A stretch of 64,000 nucleotides of DNA. Source: a bacterium (GTDB taxonomy: Bacteria; Bacillota; Bacilli; Lactobacillales; Streptococcaceae). Where the stretch lies: assembly GCA_905221105.1 (NCBI GenBank), contig CAJNBW010000001.1, forward strand, positions 124,001 through 188,000. The letters are read 5' to 3'. A program made the position numbers and the translations under genes. Shown here piece after piece: positions 27,427 through 37,195 of the stretch. How positions within the stretch are numbered: position 1 is the first letter of the stretch; each line of letters opens with the position of its first letter. The notes below the pieces were generated by a model. That model was not told the DNA's origin, did no database searches, and saw only the letters and a program-made list of their open reading frames with translations.

Positions 27427-28344
27427 TTATTCTGCGTCTTCTGCTAAGAGCTTAGCTCGTGTTGCTTCATCTAAGAGTGGGTAACCTAGGCGTTTTCGTT
27501 CTGCGACAAAGGTTTTGGCTACGACACGGGCCAAGTTACGGATACGAGCGATATAGCCTGCACGCTCTGTTACAGATACGGCACCGCGCGCATCAAGCAG
27601 GTTAAAGGTGTGTGAACATTTGAGAACATAGTCATAGGCAGGGTGAACCAAGCCTTCTTCCAAAGCACGACCAGCTTCTTTTTCAAACTTATCAAAGTTT
27701 TCAAGCAACATCTCTTGGTCCGAAATTTCAAACGAATATTTTGAGTGCTCATACTCAGGCTGGATAAAGATTTCTCCGTATTTTACACCATCAGCCCACT
27801 CAATATCATAGACAGAGTCCACTTCTTGAATGTATGAAGCCAAGCGCTCCAAACCATAGGTAACTTCCGCAGTCACAGGGCCAGTTGCCAATCCACCAAC
27901 TTGTTGGAAATAAGTGAATTGAGTGATTTCCATCCCATCAAGCCAAACTTCCCAACCAAGACCAGCTGAACCAGTAGATGGATTTTCCCAGTTGTCCTCA
28001 ACAAAACGAATATCGTGTTCCAAAGGATTGATTCCCAATTTTTCCAAAGACTCAAGGTAAAGTTCTTGGATATTTGATGGAGAAGGTTTCATAACCACTT
28101 GGAATTGGTGGTGCTGGTAAAGACGGTTAGGGTTTTCCCCGTAACGACCGTCAGCAGGACGACGTGATGGCTCTACATAAGCCGCATTCCATGGCTCAGG
28201 TCCGATAGCACGAAGGAAAGTGTAAGGACTCATTGTACCCGCACCTTTTTCATTATCATAAGCCTGCATAAGCATACAACCTTGGTCATTCCAAAATTGT
28301 TGCAAAGTCAAAATAATTTCTTGAAATGTTAATTTCTTAGACAT
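27427..28344 (-). CDS. glyQ: Glycyl-tRNA synthetase alpha subunit
   Basis: The 305-residue catalytic subunit that activates glycine. It begins with [19 protein letters not shown], carries class II motif 2 near [33 protein letters not shown] sequence (about 38-66), and [17 protein letters not shown]. Its ATG at 28344 has an AAAAAGGAG site. The region holding that ribosome site and the first seven codons is duplicated 174 bp upstream. Expression should respond to uncharged tRNA-Gly through the T-box leader. Confidence 0.97.
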   Translation of the reverse strand: MSKKLTFQEIILTLQQFWNDQGCMLMQAYDNEKGAGTMSPYTFLRAIGPEPWNAAYVEPSRRPADGRYGENPNRLYQHHQFQVVMKPSPSNIQELYLESLEKLGINPLEHDIRFVEDNWENPSTGSAGLGWEVWLDGMEITQFTYFQQVGGLATGPVTAEVTYGLERLASYIQEVDSVYDIEWADGVKYGEIFIQPEYEHSKYSFEISDQEMLLENFDKFEKEAGRALEEGLVHPAYDYVLKCSHTFNLLDARGAVSVTERAGYIARIRNLARVVAKTFVAERKRLGYPLLDEATRAKLLAEDAE

Positions 28345-28548
28345 TTTTTACTCCTTTTTATATAAATTACTTGTGACACGAGTCTGCCTCGTCGATCATA
28401 CGAGGCAAGACGAATTAGTACTGCGTCTAGCTCAGGCACTCTAGTGCTGAGCGTGAGGCAATCCGACTGTAAGGAGGTCTCTGCCACTGACGCAGTGAAA
28501 AGTCAATTTTTTAGACATTGTTTACTCCTTTTTATAACTTCTTGTGAC
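28322..28548. repeat. Direct repeat of the glyQ start region flanking a structured insert
   Basis: Copies at 28322-28377 and 28496-28548 share ribosome site, ATG and first codons with a few substitutions and small gaps. The roughly 118 bp between them holds hairpins GCCTCG/CGAGGC (28386-28406) and CTCAG...CTGAG (28431-28451). It has the form of an insertion with a duplicated target or a segmental duplication. Confidence 0.7.
28441..28518 (-). CDS. 25-codon upstream ORF sharing the GlyQ N-terminus
   Basis: An ATG at 28518 with its own AAAAAGGAG site opens a frame of 25 codons ending in TAG at 28441. The first seven residues, MSKKLTF, are those of GlyQ and the rest (HCVSGRDLL and on) is unrelated. 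It lies between the T-box terminator and glyQ, so it would be translated from the same mRNA. It is most likely a by-product of the duplication; a leader-peptide role is possible but unproven. Confidence 0.4.
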   Translation of the reverse strand: MSKKLTFHCVSGRDLLTVGLPHAQH

Positions 28549-28554
28549 TTTGGA

Positions 28555-28745
28555 TACAAAAAGAACCGTGTCTTTGCTCCTAAGTCTGTGACCTAGGGGC
28601 GTCAGAAACGCGGTTCCACCCTAATTTATTACTTCATTGTTTTTGAAAATACTACAGAAAGCGCCAGTTCTTTATTTTGCCCTACTTGGCTCCCACTATC
28701 CCAAGCTCGCTTGAAGAACGCCATAAGACTTTCTTTCCTGTTGAC
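28555..28745 (-). promoter_or_regulatory. Glycine T-box leader of glyQS
   Basis: The minus strand carries the T-box core AGGGTGGAACCGCG (28622-28609). GAACCG pairs with CGGTTC before a T tract to make the terminator, enclosing an inner hairpin. A GGC triplet at 28665-28663 is a candidate Gly specifier. Uncharged tRNA-Gly should favour the antiterminator. The promoter is TTGTAC (28770-28775), 17 nt, TATAAT (28747-28752). Confidence 0.92.
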
Positions 28746-28791
28746 TATTATATCAAAAATTGGAACAATGTACAATTCTTTTTATGATTTT

Positions 28792-29634
28792 CTAGAAATC
28801 CATATCATCAACTCGTGGAGCACCAGACTGAACAGCAATTGTTTTTAAAATTTCTCTCTCCTCATGACTCAGCTCAATTCCGAAACAATCAAGATTAGCC
28901 TGAATACGAGACGCTGTGACAGATTTTGGAAGTGGTAAAAATTCTTCTGCCAAGCTCCAGGCCAAGGCTATCTGAGCAACCGATTTTCCGTGATTTGCTG
29001 CGATTTCTTGGACTTGCTTACTATCAAATAGTTCTCCCTGTCCAAAAGGCCCCCAAGCTTCCAATAAAATTCCTTTTTCTCTACAGTAAGCTACGACTTT
29101 ATCTTGATACACACCTGGCGCCAAGCGAACTTGATTGACCGCAGGAACGATAGTTGCAGTTTCAAGCAAGGTATCCAAATGATGGGGAAGAAAATTACTA
29201 ACCCCAATGGCACGGATTTTGCCTTCTTGATAGAGGTCCTCCATCGCTCTCCAAACTTCCGCATTTCGGATTTTCCATTGGTCATTTTCTCTTAGCGGTT
29301 TTGGATTTGGCCAATGAATCAAATATAAATCCAAATATTCCAAGCCCAGCTTCTCTAAAGACTCTTCAAAAGCCTGACGAGCTTGCTCATAGTTGTGGTT
29401 TGTATTCCAGAGTTTGCTGGTTACAAAAATTTCCTTACGCGGAACGCCACTGTCTTGAATAGCACGACCAACGCTTTCTTCATTTTTATAGATAGCTGCC
29501 GTATCGATATGGCGATAGCCTGCCTTTAAAGCCTCTAGGACAGCTTGGTAGGCAATCCCCCCATTTTCAGCTTTCCAGGTTCCAAATCCTAGAACTGGAA
29601 TTGTAACGCCATTATTTAAAGTATAAGATTTCAT
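28792..29634 (-). CDS. Aldo/keto reductase
   Basis: A 280-residue NADPH-dependent oxidoreductase of the (beta/alpha)8 AKR superfamily, similar to 2,5-diketo-gluconate/glyoxal reductases. The catalytic set is visible: D in DTAAIYKNE with the tyrosine, lysine in TSKLWNTNH, histidine in LIHWPNP, then IGVSNF and the C-terminal cofactor segment PKSVTASRIQANLD. The substrate is unknown; small aldehydes such as methylglyoxal are plausible. It is monocistronic with an AAAGGAAG site. Confidence 0.92.
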   Translation of the reverse strand: MKSYTLNNGVTIPVLGFGTWKAENGGIAYQAVLEALKAGYRHIDTAAIYKNEESVGRAIQDSGVPRKEIFVTSKLWNTNHNYEQARQAFEESLEKLGLEYLDLYLIHWPNPKPLRENDQWKIRNAEVWRAMEDLYQEGKIRAIGVSNFLPHHLDTLLETATIVPAVNQVRLAPGVYQDKVVAYCREKGILLEAWGPFGQGELFDSKQVQEIAANHGKSVAQIALAWSLAEEFLPLPKSVTASRIQANLDCFGIELSHEEREILKTIAVQSGAPRVDDMDF

Positions 29635-29710
29635 TATTCTTCCTTTCTATGTGAAGAAAATCTAAAGAAACAAATTCTCAATGAAAACTTATCTCTTTAG
29701 ATTTTTTGAA

Positions 29711-31102
29711 TTATTGGTCACGGTCGTAGTAAAGTTGGTGAGCTTTAAGACGAGTATCTAACAAATCTGGTACAGTTACAAAGTCATAACCTTGCCCTTT
29801 CAAATAGTCAATAACCTTTGGTAGAGCATTTACCGTCTCAGCATGGATATCATGCATGAGAATAATAGAACCATTCTTGACTTCACGTTGAATTTCTGTC
29901 AAGATAGCTGCTTCATTTTTACTCTTCCAGTCCAGACTATCCACATCCCACATAATAAAACTCAAATCGAGGCTATTACGAATGTCGTCTGTAATGGCTC
30001 CATAAGGCGGACGCATAAGTTTAGAACTAGAGCCCAGGACTTTAGTTAGCGCATCCTCAGTATCAGTTATTTGTTTTTTAGCTTCATCAAGCGAAAGTTT
30101 TGACAGCACTGGATGGCTCCAACTATGGTTTCCAATGACATGGCCGTCCGCTTTCATGCGTTTCAAAATCTCTTCATTTCCAGAAACATTCTTACCTAAA
30201 ACAAAGAAAGTTGCCTTGATACCATACTTAGAAAGTGTATCTAATGCTTGATTTGTCGTTGCAGGATTTGGTCCATCATCAAAAGTCAAGGCTACTACTT
30301 TACGATTTTTCTTCTCAAAATAAGCTTTATAAAGTTCCGCATCCTTATCTAGCAAATATGAGGACTGAATAAGCTCAAAGAAACTAGATACCGGCAAGGC
30401 AATCTCATCTAGATTTTCAACCGCCTGACTTGGATAAAGGATAATCTGACTATCCTTGTAATCAAAATTCCATGCAGACAAGTCTTGGTCAGACAAGCCT
30501 TTAACAATCTGATCAATCTTTTCTTGTTCCAATTTCTTATCCTGTAAAAAAGAAGTCAGTTCTTTTAACAGCTTCTCTTTAGCCTTACTAGCATCTGAAA
30601 ATATTTGATCAAGGGTAAAAGGTTTACCATCTTCTGTCAAATGCACTTTCGCTAGACTAGTTTTTTCAGTCTCTTCAACTTTTGAAGAAGTTAAATCATA
30701 GACTTGTTTCATCACACTTCGGTTGACAATCCCTTTTAAAGTCGAATCCTGTTTCTCTGTATAATAAAAAACCAGATTTTCCTTATCTTCCAGATTTTCC
30801 TTAATATCCTGTGTCATGATTCCCTTTATAGACGAAATCACTTGCTCCCCTTGGAGAGGATAATAGGCAATCACTTCGGCTTGCCCTTTACGAAAATGAT
30901 CCTTCTGATTTCCCTCACTCAATTGATCATCTTTCTCTTTTTTGAGCGATTCAATCTTTTGCTCAAAACTTTGTTTTGTGTATACTTTGTAGCCAATCAT
31001 CGATCCAAGGACACAAATACTTACTGACAAGATAGCTACTAGGGCTATTAAACTCATTCTTATCTTATCGTGATTCTCACGCTTTGCTCTACTTTTATCC
31101 AT
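29711..31102 (-). CDS. pgdA: Peptidoglycan N-acetylglucosamine deacetylase
   Basis: Removes acetyl groups from cell-wall GlcNAc, giving lysozyme resistance. The 463 residues have a short cytoplasmic start, one membrane anchor (about 16-38), a central domain (about 45-260) and a C-terminal NodB polysaccharide deacetylase domain. That domain shows TFDDGPN with the catalytic and metal aspartates, HSWSHP with metal histidines, RPPYGA, and a late LMHDIH. Architecture matches pneumococcal PgdA. The ATG lacks a ribosome site and lies 6 nt after a TATGAT -10 box, so a leaderless mRNA is likely. Confidence 0.95.
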   Translation of the reverse strand: MDKSRAKRENHDKIRMSLIALVAILSVSICVLGSMIGYKVYTKQSFEQKIESLKKEKDDQLSEGNQKDHFRKGQAEVIAYYPLQGEQVISSIKGIMTQDIKENLEDKENLVFYYTEKQDSTLKGIVNRSVMKQVYDLTSSKVEETEKTSLAKVHLTEDGKPFTLDQIFSDASKAKEKLLKELTSFLQDKKLEQEKIDQIVKGLSDQDLSAWNFDYKDSQIILYPSQAVENLDEIALPVSSFFELIQSSYLLDKDAELYKAYFEKKNRKVVALTFDDGPNPATTNQALDTLSKYGIKATFFVLGKNVSGNEEILKRMKADGHVIGNHSWSHPVLSKLSLDEAKKQITDTEDALTKVLGSSSKLMRPPYGAITDDIRNSLDLSFIMWDVDSLDWKSKNEAAILTEIQREVKNGSIILMHDIHAETVNALPKVIDYLKGQGYDFVTVPDLLDTRLKAHQLYYDRDQ

Positions 31103-31108
31103 AAGACC

Positions 31109-31137
31109 ATCATATCAAATTCAAGCTATAATTTCAA
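31109..31137 (-). promoter_or_regulatory. pgdA promoter placed for a leaderless transcript
   Basis: TTGAAA -35 (31132-31137), a 17-nt spacer with TGA before a TATGAT -10 (31109-31114), then 6 nt to the ATG. Confidence 0.65.
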
Positions 31138-31161
31138 TGATTTTGGAGGAAATAGTATATT

Positions 31162-31190
31162 AAAAAAGAGGGGAAGTCCCCCTCTCAAGA
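31162..31190 (-). terminator. metK terminator
   Basis: GAGAGGGGGA/TCCCCTC stem followed by TTTTTT on the minus strand, directly after the metK stop. Confidence 0.85.
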
Positions 31191-31192
31191 TT

Positions 31193-32383
31193 TTATTTGA
31201 CTGCTTCTTTCAAAGCATCTACCTTATCCAAACGTTCCCATGGAAGGTCAATATCTGTACGTCCCATGTGTCCATAAGCCGCTGTTTGACGGTAGATTGG
31301 ACGTTTAAGATCCAACATTTGGATAATTCCTGCAGGACGAAGGTCAAAGATTTGACGTGATGCTTTTTCAAGCTTGCTTTCAGCTACTGTTCCTGTACCA
31401 AAAGTATCGATACGAACAGAAACAGGTTGCGCAACACCAATAGCATAGGCCAATTGCACTTCTGCCTTTTTAGCCAAACCTGCTGCAACGATATTCTTAG
31501 CAATATAACGAGCCGCATATGATGCAGAACGATCCACCTTAGTCGCATCTTTACCAGAGAAGGCACCACCACCATGACGAGAGTAGCCACCATAGGTATC
31601 CACGATAATCTTACGACCAGTCAAACCTGAGTCCCCTTGAGGTCCACCGATTACAAAGCGACCTGTTGGATTGATGAAGAATTTTGTTTGCTCATCCAAA
31701 TAAGAAGCTGGAATAACTTCCTTGATAACCTTGGTAATCACATCTTGATGGATTTGTTCATTAGTGGCCTCTGGATCATGCTGAGTAGAAATAACGACTG
31801 TATCCACACGTACTGGACGGTCATTTTCATCGTACTCAACTGTAACTTGTGATTTAGCATCGGGACGGAGATAGCTGATTTCACCAGATTTACGAAGTTC
31901 TGCCAGACGACGAACCAGTTTATGACTAAGTGAAATTGGCAAGGGCATAAGCTCTTCTGTTTCATCAACCGCAAATCCAAACATGAGACCTTGGTCACCA
32001 GCACCAATCAAGTCCAGTGGATCTTGATCTGCATTTCCACGGACCTCCAAGGCTTCGTTAACCCCTTGGGCGATGTCTGGTGACTGCTCAACAAGTGATG
32101 GGTGTACTCCCACCGTCTCAGCAGAAAAACCATACTCTGTATTGGTGTAACCAATCTCTGCAATGGTATCACGAACCACACGGTTAATATCCACATAGGC
32201 ATTTGTAGAAATTTCACCAAAAACGTGGACGGAACCAGTATAGACAGCTGTCTCAGCAGCAACGTGCGCCTCTGGATCCTTGGCTAAAATAGCATCCAAA
32301 ATCGCATCTGAAATTTGGTCTGCAATCTTATCTGGATGCCCCTCAGATACAGATTCAGACGTGAATAATTTACGTTCTGACAT
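31193..32383 (-). CDS. metK: S-adenosylmethionine synthetase
   Basis: Makes SAM from methionine and ATP. The 396 residues contain the ATP motif [16 protein letters not shown], the hexapeptide-like [10 protein letters not shown], the [17 protein letters not shown] loop and DLPWERLDK at the C-terminus. Length is normal. The ATG at 32383 is preceded by GGGGGGA, which can pair with GTCCC in the leader, as expected for an S-MK (SAM-III) riboswitch controlling translation by its own product. Confidence 0.97.
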   Translation of the reverse strand: MSERKLFTSESVSEGHPDKIADQISDAILDAILAKDPEAHVAAETAVYTGSVHVFGEISTNAYVDINRVVRDTIAEIGYTNTEYGFSAETVGVHPSLVEQSPDIAQGVNEALEVRGNADQDPLDLIGAGDQGLMFGFAVDETEELMPLPISLSHKLVRRLAELRKSGEISYLRPDAKSQVTVEYDENDRPVRVDTVVISTQHDPEATNEQIHQDVITKVIKEVIPASYLDEQTKFFINPTGRFVIGGPQGDSGLTGRKIIVDTYGGYSRHGGGAFSGKDATKVDRSASYAARYIAKNIVAAGLAKKAEVQLAYAIGVAQPVSVRIDTFGTGTVAESKLEKASRQIFDLRPAGIIQMLDLKRPIYRQTAAYGHMGRTDIDLPWERLDKVDALKEAVK

Positions 32384-32482
32384 AAAAATGTCCCCCCTTA
32401 AAAATAGTGTTATAGAGTTACAAAGTACTGATAGGAAATTTCTTAGTGATGTAGACCTACCATCTTATCGGGACTATATAAC
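32384..32482 (-). promoter_or_regulatory. Probable S-MK (SAM-III) riboswitch in the metK leader
   Basis: The roughly 99-nt leader starts after a TGA-TATAAT promoter (32489-32494). GTCCC near its 5' end is complementary to the Shine-Dalgarno GGGAC beside the metK start. S-MK boxes upstream of metK are established in Lactobacillales and sequester the ribosome site when SAM binds. I could not fold or align it here. Confidence 0.6.
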
Positions 32483-32559
32483 TTCATCATTATATCATTT
32501 TTTAACACAATTTGCAGTCTTTAATGTAATCTTTCAATGTAGATATTTCGTTCTCATAA

Positions 32560-32588
32560 AAAAAGTTGGAGCTCAGTACTCCAACAAT
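32560..32588 (-). terminator. Terminator of the DEAD-box helicase gene
   Basis: GTTGGAG/CTCCAAC arms (32565-32585) followed by TTTTTTT on the minus strand. Confidence 0.8.
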
Positions 32589-32592
32589 TGCC

Positions 32593-33936
32593 TTAAAATG
32601 TTTGGCGTTTTGCTTTACGCTCGGCACGACCGCGAGCACGATTTTCAGCACGCTTGGTCTTGCGGCGTTTTTCATCAACCGCCCATTGAATCTTCTTCTT
32701 ATAACCTGGTTTGACTTTTTTCTTTTTCTTTTTAACCAAACCAATCATTTCAATATCAAGCTTATCTTGTTTTTTCTCACGGTTGGCACGACGATCACGG
32801 TCGTAGGTATCTTGAAATTCTCCGTCTTTAACCATTTTCGGAGTAAACTTAATTCCTAATTTCTCCAACTCACGGATATCCGAGTCATCACTTGGCTGGT
32901 AAAGAGTAATAGCTGTCCCTGGTAGGCCATTTCGTCCGGTACGACCAACACGGTGCACAAAGAAAGATAGGTCTTGCGGAATGGCATCATTGATGACATG
33001 ACTGACACCTTCAATGTCAATCCCACGCGCCGCCAAGTCTGTAGCGACAATGTACTCAAAATCCAGATTTTTCACCTGATTCATGATTCGCTTACGTTCA
33101 CGAGGGGCAATATCTCCATGAATCTTCGCTACCTTCAAGCCTTGAGCAGTCAGATATGAATGCAATTCATCAGCACGCGTTTTAGTGTTAACAAAAATCA
33201 TTGCCAAATAAGGCTGCATCAACTGAGTCAATTGATAAATTTGAGCATTCTTGTCACGTCCCTTGGTTGAAATCAACCAATTATCAATGGTGTCAGAAAT
33301 GACCGTTTTGGTCTTGATTTTCTCCATAACAGGATTCGATAAGTACTTTTTCAAGAATGGTTGCAACTTTTGTGGAATAGTCGCTGAGAAGACCATGAAT
33401 TGCAGGTCTTTTGGAAGGCTGCCAGCAATCTTATCAACAGTTTCCAAGAATCCCATATCCAAGGTCATGTCTGCCTCATCGACCACAAAGGTCTTGGCCT
33501 TGTGAATAGCTAGGTCACCAGATTTAACTAAGTCATAGATACGACCTGGAGTTCCGATAACAATATGAGGCTGATTGCTTGCCAATTTCTCAATCTGGCG
33601 AGCCTTATCCGTACCACCCACATAATTAACCACACGAACTTCCACTTCCGAGTGGGCAGCAATCTGACGGGCTGCTTGGTAAATTTGAGTAGCCAACTCA
33701 CGACTCGGTGCAGTAATCACTGCTTGTACACTATCGCTAACTTCATCTAATTGCTGAAAAATCGGTAACAAGAAAGTGTGGGTCTTACCTGAACCTGTTT
33801 TTGATTCTCCAACCAAATCTCGGCCTGCTAAGACAATGGGAATCAACTTATCTTGTACCTCTGTTGGAGTTGTAAATTTTAACTCCTCCAAGGCATCTCT
33901 AATATAGTTTTTAAATTGAAATTTCGTAAATGACAT
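32593..33936 (-). CDS. DEAD-box ATP-dependent RNA helicase
   Basis: A 447-residue RNA helicase, similar in size and layout to CshB-type proteins. The Q motif is in FTKFQFKNYIRDALEELKF, motif I is ESKTGSGKT, motif II is VDEADMTLD, motif III is SATIP, motif VI is HRVGRTGRNG. The last 60 residues are a strongly basic tail (KKKKKVKPGYKKK and onward) suited to binding RNA. A role in ribosome assembly or mRNA decay at low temperature is known for the family and inferred here. Monocistronic, with a GAGGATAT site. Confidence 0.93.
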   Translation of the reverse strand: MSFTKFQFKNYIRDALEELKFTTPTEVQDKLIPIVLAGRDLVGESKTGSGKTHTFLLPIFQQLDEVSDSVQAVITAPSRELATQIYQAARQIAAHSEVEVRVVNYVGGTDKARQIEKLASNQPHIVIGTPGRIYDLVKSGDLAIHKAKTFVVDEADMTLDMGFLETVDKIAGSLPKDLQFMVFSATIPQKLQPFLKKYLSNPVMEKIKTKTVISDTIDNWLISTKGRDKNAQIYQLTQLMQPYLAMIFVNTKTRADELHSYLTAQGLKVAKIHGDIAPRERKRIMNQVKNLDFEYIVATDLAARGIDIEGVSHVINDAIPQDLSFFVHRVGRTGRNGLPGTAITLYQPSDDSDIRELEKLGIKFTPKMVKDGEFQDTYDRDRRANREKKQDKLDIEMIGLVKKKKKKVKPGYKKKIQWAVDEKRRKTKRAENRARGRAERKAKRQTF

Positions 33937-34035
33937 AATATCCTCGATTCTATCTATCCTATCAATTATACCACATTTTATTCCATTTCAGTAGTCTCAC
34001 TTATTTAGGCTATTTCCTGGAGCTTTTCTAGTCAA

Positions 34036-34076
34036 AAAAAAGCTGGAATTTGAGAATCCCAACCTCTTTTCAGTTA
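34036..34076 (-). terminator. Probable terminator of the EEP nuclease gene
   Basis: Imperfect hairpin between GGTTGGGATT and AATTCCAGC on the minus strand followed by a long T tract. Confidence 0.6.
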
Positions 34077-34892
34077 TTATTTCCAGTTTAAAATAGCACT
34101 CAAGCCATAGTGATCACTGACTTGCGGACTCTTGTTACCATCAAATACGACATGTAAATTTTCCACCTCTAACTCTTTGGTAGTAAAAACATAGTCGATT
34201 CGAAGGGGTTCTGTGTTCCCTTTCCATCCATCAATTTCAGGTGGAACGGTATAGCTACCACTTTTCTCTTGAGCAACTTCAAAGGCATCTTGTAAGCCTA
34301 ATGAACTAGCTAAAATAGCTTGGTAGCCTTCCTTACCAGCTGGATTGTTGAAATCTCCAGCTAATAAAAGTGGCTTGTTCAATTCTTTCAAAACAGCCTC
34401 AAATCGTGCCCATTCTTCTTGGAACCCTTTATCCCACCAAGAAAGGTGGACACTGGCAACTGCAAGCTCCTTACCATCAACTACAGTTTCAGCCAGAGCA
34501 ACACGACGAGTATGATAGTCTGTTGGATCATCCACATCTGAAACCAAAATTTCTCTAGCTTCAATAGGTGTTTTAGACAAGATAGCCACACCTTCATGGT
34601 AGCGGTCATAACCTATATGGTTACAAGCCCAGGTCCAGTAGTAATTTTTCCCTTGCTCTGACAACTTTTCAACCAAGAGTCTAACATAGTGGTCTTGGTG
34701 AATAGGCTCAGCTGCTGGCAAAGCTTGATAAAGGTCATTAACCTCCACCTCTGGAGATGTGATCTCCTGATTGATTTCTTGGAAACAAATCAAATCATAG
34801 TCCTTTTCAAGAATATCCTCAAGCAAAATCTGGAATTTTTCCTCAGCTTCTTTTTCCATCCAGCTATGAGTATTGAGTGTTAAAAATTTCAT
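34077..34892 (-). CDS. Endonuclease/exonuclease/phosphatase-family protein
   Basis: A 271-residue EEP-fold metal-dependent hydrolase. Key segments are LTLNTHSW at the N-terminus, FQEIN with the metal-ligand glutamate, VHLSWWD, LAGDFNNPAG with the D-x-N pair, and SDHYGLSA with the terminal D-H. The family spans nucleases, sphingomyelinases and phosphatases; older annotations call such streptococcal proteins exodeoxyribonucleases, which is not proven. No signal peptide is visible. Monocistronic, downstream of ptsG in the opposite order of transcription units on the same strand. Confidence 0.88.
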   Translation of the reverse strand: MKFLTLNTHSWMEKEAEEKFQILLEDILEKDYDLICFQEINQEITSPEVEVNDLYQALPAAEPIHQDHYVRLLVEKLSEQGKNYYWTWACNHIGYDRYHEGVAILSKTPIEAREILVSDVDDPTDYHTRRVALAETVVDGKELAVASVHLSWWDKGFQEEWARFEAVLKELNKPLLLAGDFNNPAGKEGYQAILASSLGLQDAFEVAQEKSGSYTVPPEIDGWKGNTEPLRIDYVFTTKELEVENLHVVFDGNKSPQVSDHYGLSAILNWK

Positions 34893-34905
34893 TCTTTTCT
34901 CCCAA

Positions 34906-34938
34906 AATAAGAGGTTGGAATACAGCTTCCAACCTCAA
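34906..34938 (-). terminator. ptsG terminator
   Basis: AGGTTGGAA/TTCCAACCT arms around a 6-nt loop, directly after the ptsG stop. Confidence 0.75.
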
Positions 34939-34943
34939 GTATA

Positions 34944-37124
34944 TTACAATTCTACTTTTGCAACTGCTGTTTTAGCTGCAAGAGAACCTGTTTTTTCTAG
35001 TTTAACTGATTTAATTGCATCACCATTTGTGAAGACAACTACTGTTGAAGTTTCACGACCTGCTCCACGGATAGCATCCAAGTCAGCTGTGACAAGAAGA
35101 TCACCTGCTGCAACTTTTTGTCCTTCAGCAACATGAACTGTAAATGGTTTACCTTCAAGACTTACTGTATCCAAACCAATGTGAACAAGTACTTCAAGAC
35201 CTGCTTCAGTCACAAGACCAAGAGCATGTTTTGTTGGGAAGATACTTGATACAGTACCTGAAACTGGAGATACAATGTTTCCATTTGCTGGTTCTACTGC
35301 AAATCCATCACCCATCATTTTTTGAGCAAATACTGGATCTTTTACTTGTTCCAAAGCAACAACTTGACCGTCTGCTACTGAGTAAACTTCCTCAGTAAGA
35401 CCTTTGAAGTGAACAGCGTTTTGTTGCGCTTCTGTCATTTGGCTTGGAAGAGTTTCAGGAATGATTTCACCTGAATCAAGGATATCTTGGATATCAGATT
35501 TCAATACGTCAGCTTTTGGTCCGTAGATAGCTTGAACCCCTTGTCCTTTCATGACAAGACCCATAGCTCCTTCTGCTTTCCATTGCTCTGCATTTCCTAC
35601 TTTATCTGCATCTTTAACAGTTACACGAAGACGAGTCATACATGCGTCAACATCAACGATGTTTGCACGTCCACCAAGAAGGTTAATAATGTTTACAGCT
35701 TGAGAACCAGCTGCAACTTTCACTTCACTGCTAGCTTCTTCTGAACCTTCAGCAGTTTCGTAGTTTCCGTTACGCCCTGGAGTTGCGTAGTTGAATTTTT
35801 GAATCATGAAGTTTGCAATAAAGTACATGATTACGGCAAAGAGAACAGTTACCCAAACGAAGTTAACGATATCCATACCGATACCAGCACTAATTGCAAT
35901 AGGTGTACGAGTCAAGAACTCGATTGAACCGAATGAGTGCATACGTAGGTTTACAACGTCAGCCATAGCGAAGGCAGCACCTTGAACAAGTGAGTAAACA
36001 AGATACATAGGTGTTGCGATGAACATGAACATGTATTCGATTGGTTCAGTAACCCCTGTCAAGAATGTTGCAAGAGCTGTCGCAATCATCATACCTTTGT
36101 ATTTGTGTTTTTTGTCAGCATCAACATTACGGTAGATAGCCACAATCACACCCATCAAGATACCGAATGAACCGATCATTTGTCCAACTTTGAAACGAGC
36201 TGGATGTACTGTATCTAACAAGTGTTGGTATTGAGTTGCATCAGTACCTTTAAGGTTTACAAGGTCTGTTACCCATGCAAGCCATAGTGGGTCTTGACCA
36301 AATACTTGAGTGCCTTTAGCTGCACCAGTTAAGACTTCATAAGTACCACCAAGAGCTGTGTAGTTCATTGGGATAGTCAACATATGGTGAAGACCAAATG
36401 GCAAGAGCAAACGTTCCAAAGTACCATACAAGAATGGTGCAAGGATTGGAGCTGTTTCTTGTGAGTTAGCAATCCAGATACCAAAGCTATTGATACCTGT
36501 TTGAACTACTGGCCAGAAAGCTGAAAGTACGATTGCAGCAATAACTGAACGAAGAATAACTACAAATGGTACGAAACGTTTCCCGTTAAAGAATGAAAGT
36601 GCATCAGGAAGTTTGCGGAAGTTGTAGTATTTGTTGTAAGCAGTTGCCCCAATAAAACCTGAGATGATCCCTACGAAGACACCCATGTTCAAGGCTGGAG
36701 CTTCAAGAACACTGATGAAGTAATCAGCAACTTTGATTGAACCACCAAAGAGAGTAGTTACCATAGCATCTGGATTTTTCAACATATCGCCTGATACACC
36801 AAAGATTGTACCAGTGATACGATTGATTAGGATAAAGGCAAGACCTGCCGCAAACGCACCACCAGCGCGTTCCTTAGCCCAGCTTCCTCCAATAGCGAGG
36901 GCGAACAAGATATGAAGGTTAACGATAACTCCCCAACCGATTTGCTCTAGTACACCACCAGTAATAACGAGTGGTGCAAAGGTTGGGTTAATCATCACGA
37001 TAGACTTACCGATTGAAATCATCAAACCAGCAGCCGGCATAACCGCGATAACCACCATCAAAGCCTTACCGAATTTTTGCCAAAATTCGAAAGACAAGAC
37101 ATTTTTGAATGTATCTTTCATCAT
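34944..37124 (-). CDS. ptsG: Glucose-type PTS enzyme IICBA
   Basis: Imports and phosphorylates a hexose, probably glucose. The 726 residues are in C-B-A order. The IIC domain (about 1-430) has many hydrophobic helices and the GVTEPIEYMFMF loop. The IIB domain carries phosphocysteine C495 (DACMTRLRVTV). The IIA domain carries phosphohistidine H648 (VLVHIGLDTV). Specificity for glucose rests on similarity to streptococcal PtsG; maltose or GlcNAc-type transporters share this layout. It is monocistronic with a promoter and a large palindrome upstream. Confidence 0.92.
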   Translation of the reverse strand: MMKDTFKNVLSFEFWQKFGKALMVVIAVMPAAGLMISIGKSIVMINPTFAPLVITGGVLEQIGWGVIVNLHILFALAIGGSWAKERAGGAFAAGLAFILINRITGTIFGVSGDMLKNPDAMVTTLFGGSIKVADYFISVLEAPALNMGVFVGIISGFIGATAYNKYYNFRKLPDALSFFNGKRFVPFVVILRSVIAAIVLSAFWPVVQTGINSFGIWIANSQETAPILAPFLYGTLERLLLPFGLHHMLTIPMNYTALGGTYEVLTGAAKGTQVFGQDPLWLAWVTDLVNLKGTDATQYQHLLDTVHPARFKVGQMIGSFGILMGVIVAIYRNVDADKKHKYKGMMIATALATFLTGVTEPIEYMFMFIATPMYLVYSLVQGAAFAMADVVNLRMHSFGSIEFLTRTPIAISAGIGMDIVNFVWVTVLFAVIMYFIANFMIQKFNYATPGRNGNYETAEGSEEASSEVKVAAGSQAVNIINLLGGRANIVDVDACMTRLRVTVKDADKVGNAEQWKAEGAMGLVMKGQGVQAIYGPKADVLKSDIQDILDSGEIIPETLPSQMTEAQQNAVHFKGLTEEVYSVADGQVVALEQVKDPVFAQKMMGDGFAVEPANGNIVSPVSGTVSSIFPTKHALGLVTEAGLEVLVHIGLDTVSLEGKPFTVHVAEGQKVAAGDLLVTADLDAIRGAGRETSTVVVFTNGDAIKSVKLEKTGSLAAKTAVAKVEL

Positions 37125-37149
37125 TCAAATCTCCTTTATTTTTATTTAG

Positions 37150-37195
37150 GCAAACGTTTTACGAAAACGTTTGCACCTTTTATGATTTAATTATA
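37150..37195 (-). promoter_or_regulatory. ptsG promoter with downstream palindrome and cre-like site
   Basis: A TGG-TATAAT -10 lies at 37190-37195 with a TTTACA -35 about 16 nt upstream. In the 5' untranslated part, GCAAACGTTTT and AAAACGTTTGC form a 25-bp palindrome (37150-37174). The minus-strand TGCAAACGTTTTCG has one mismatch to cre consensus. A regulator binding site is likely; which protein is not certain. Confidence 0.55.
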
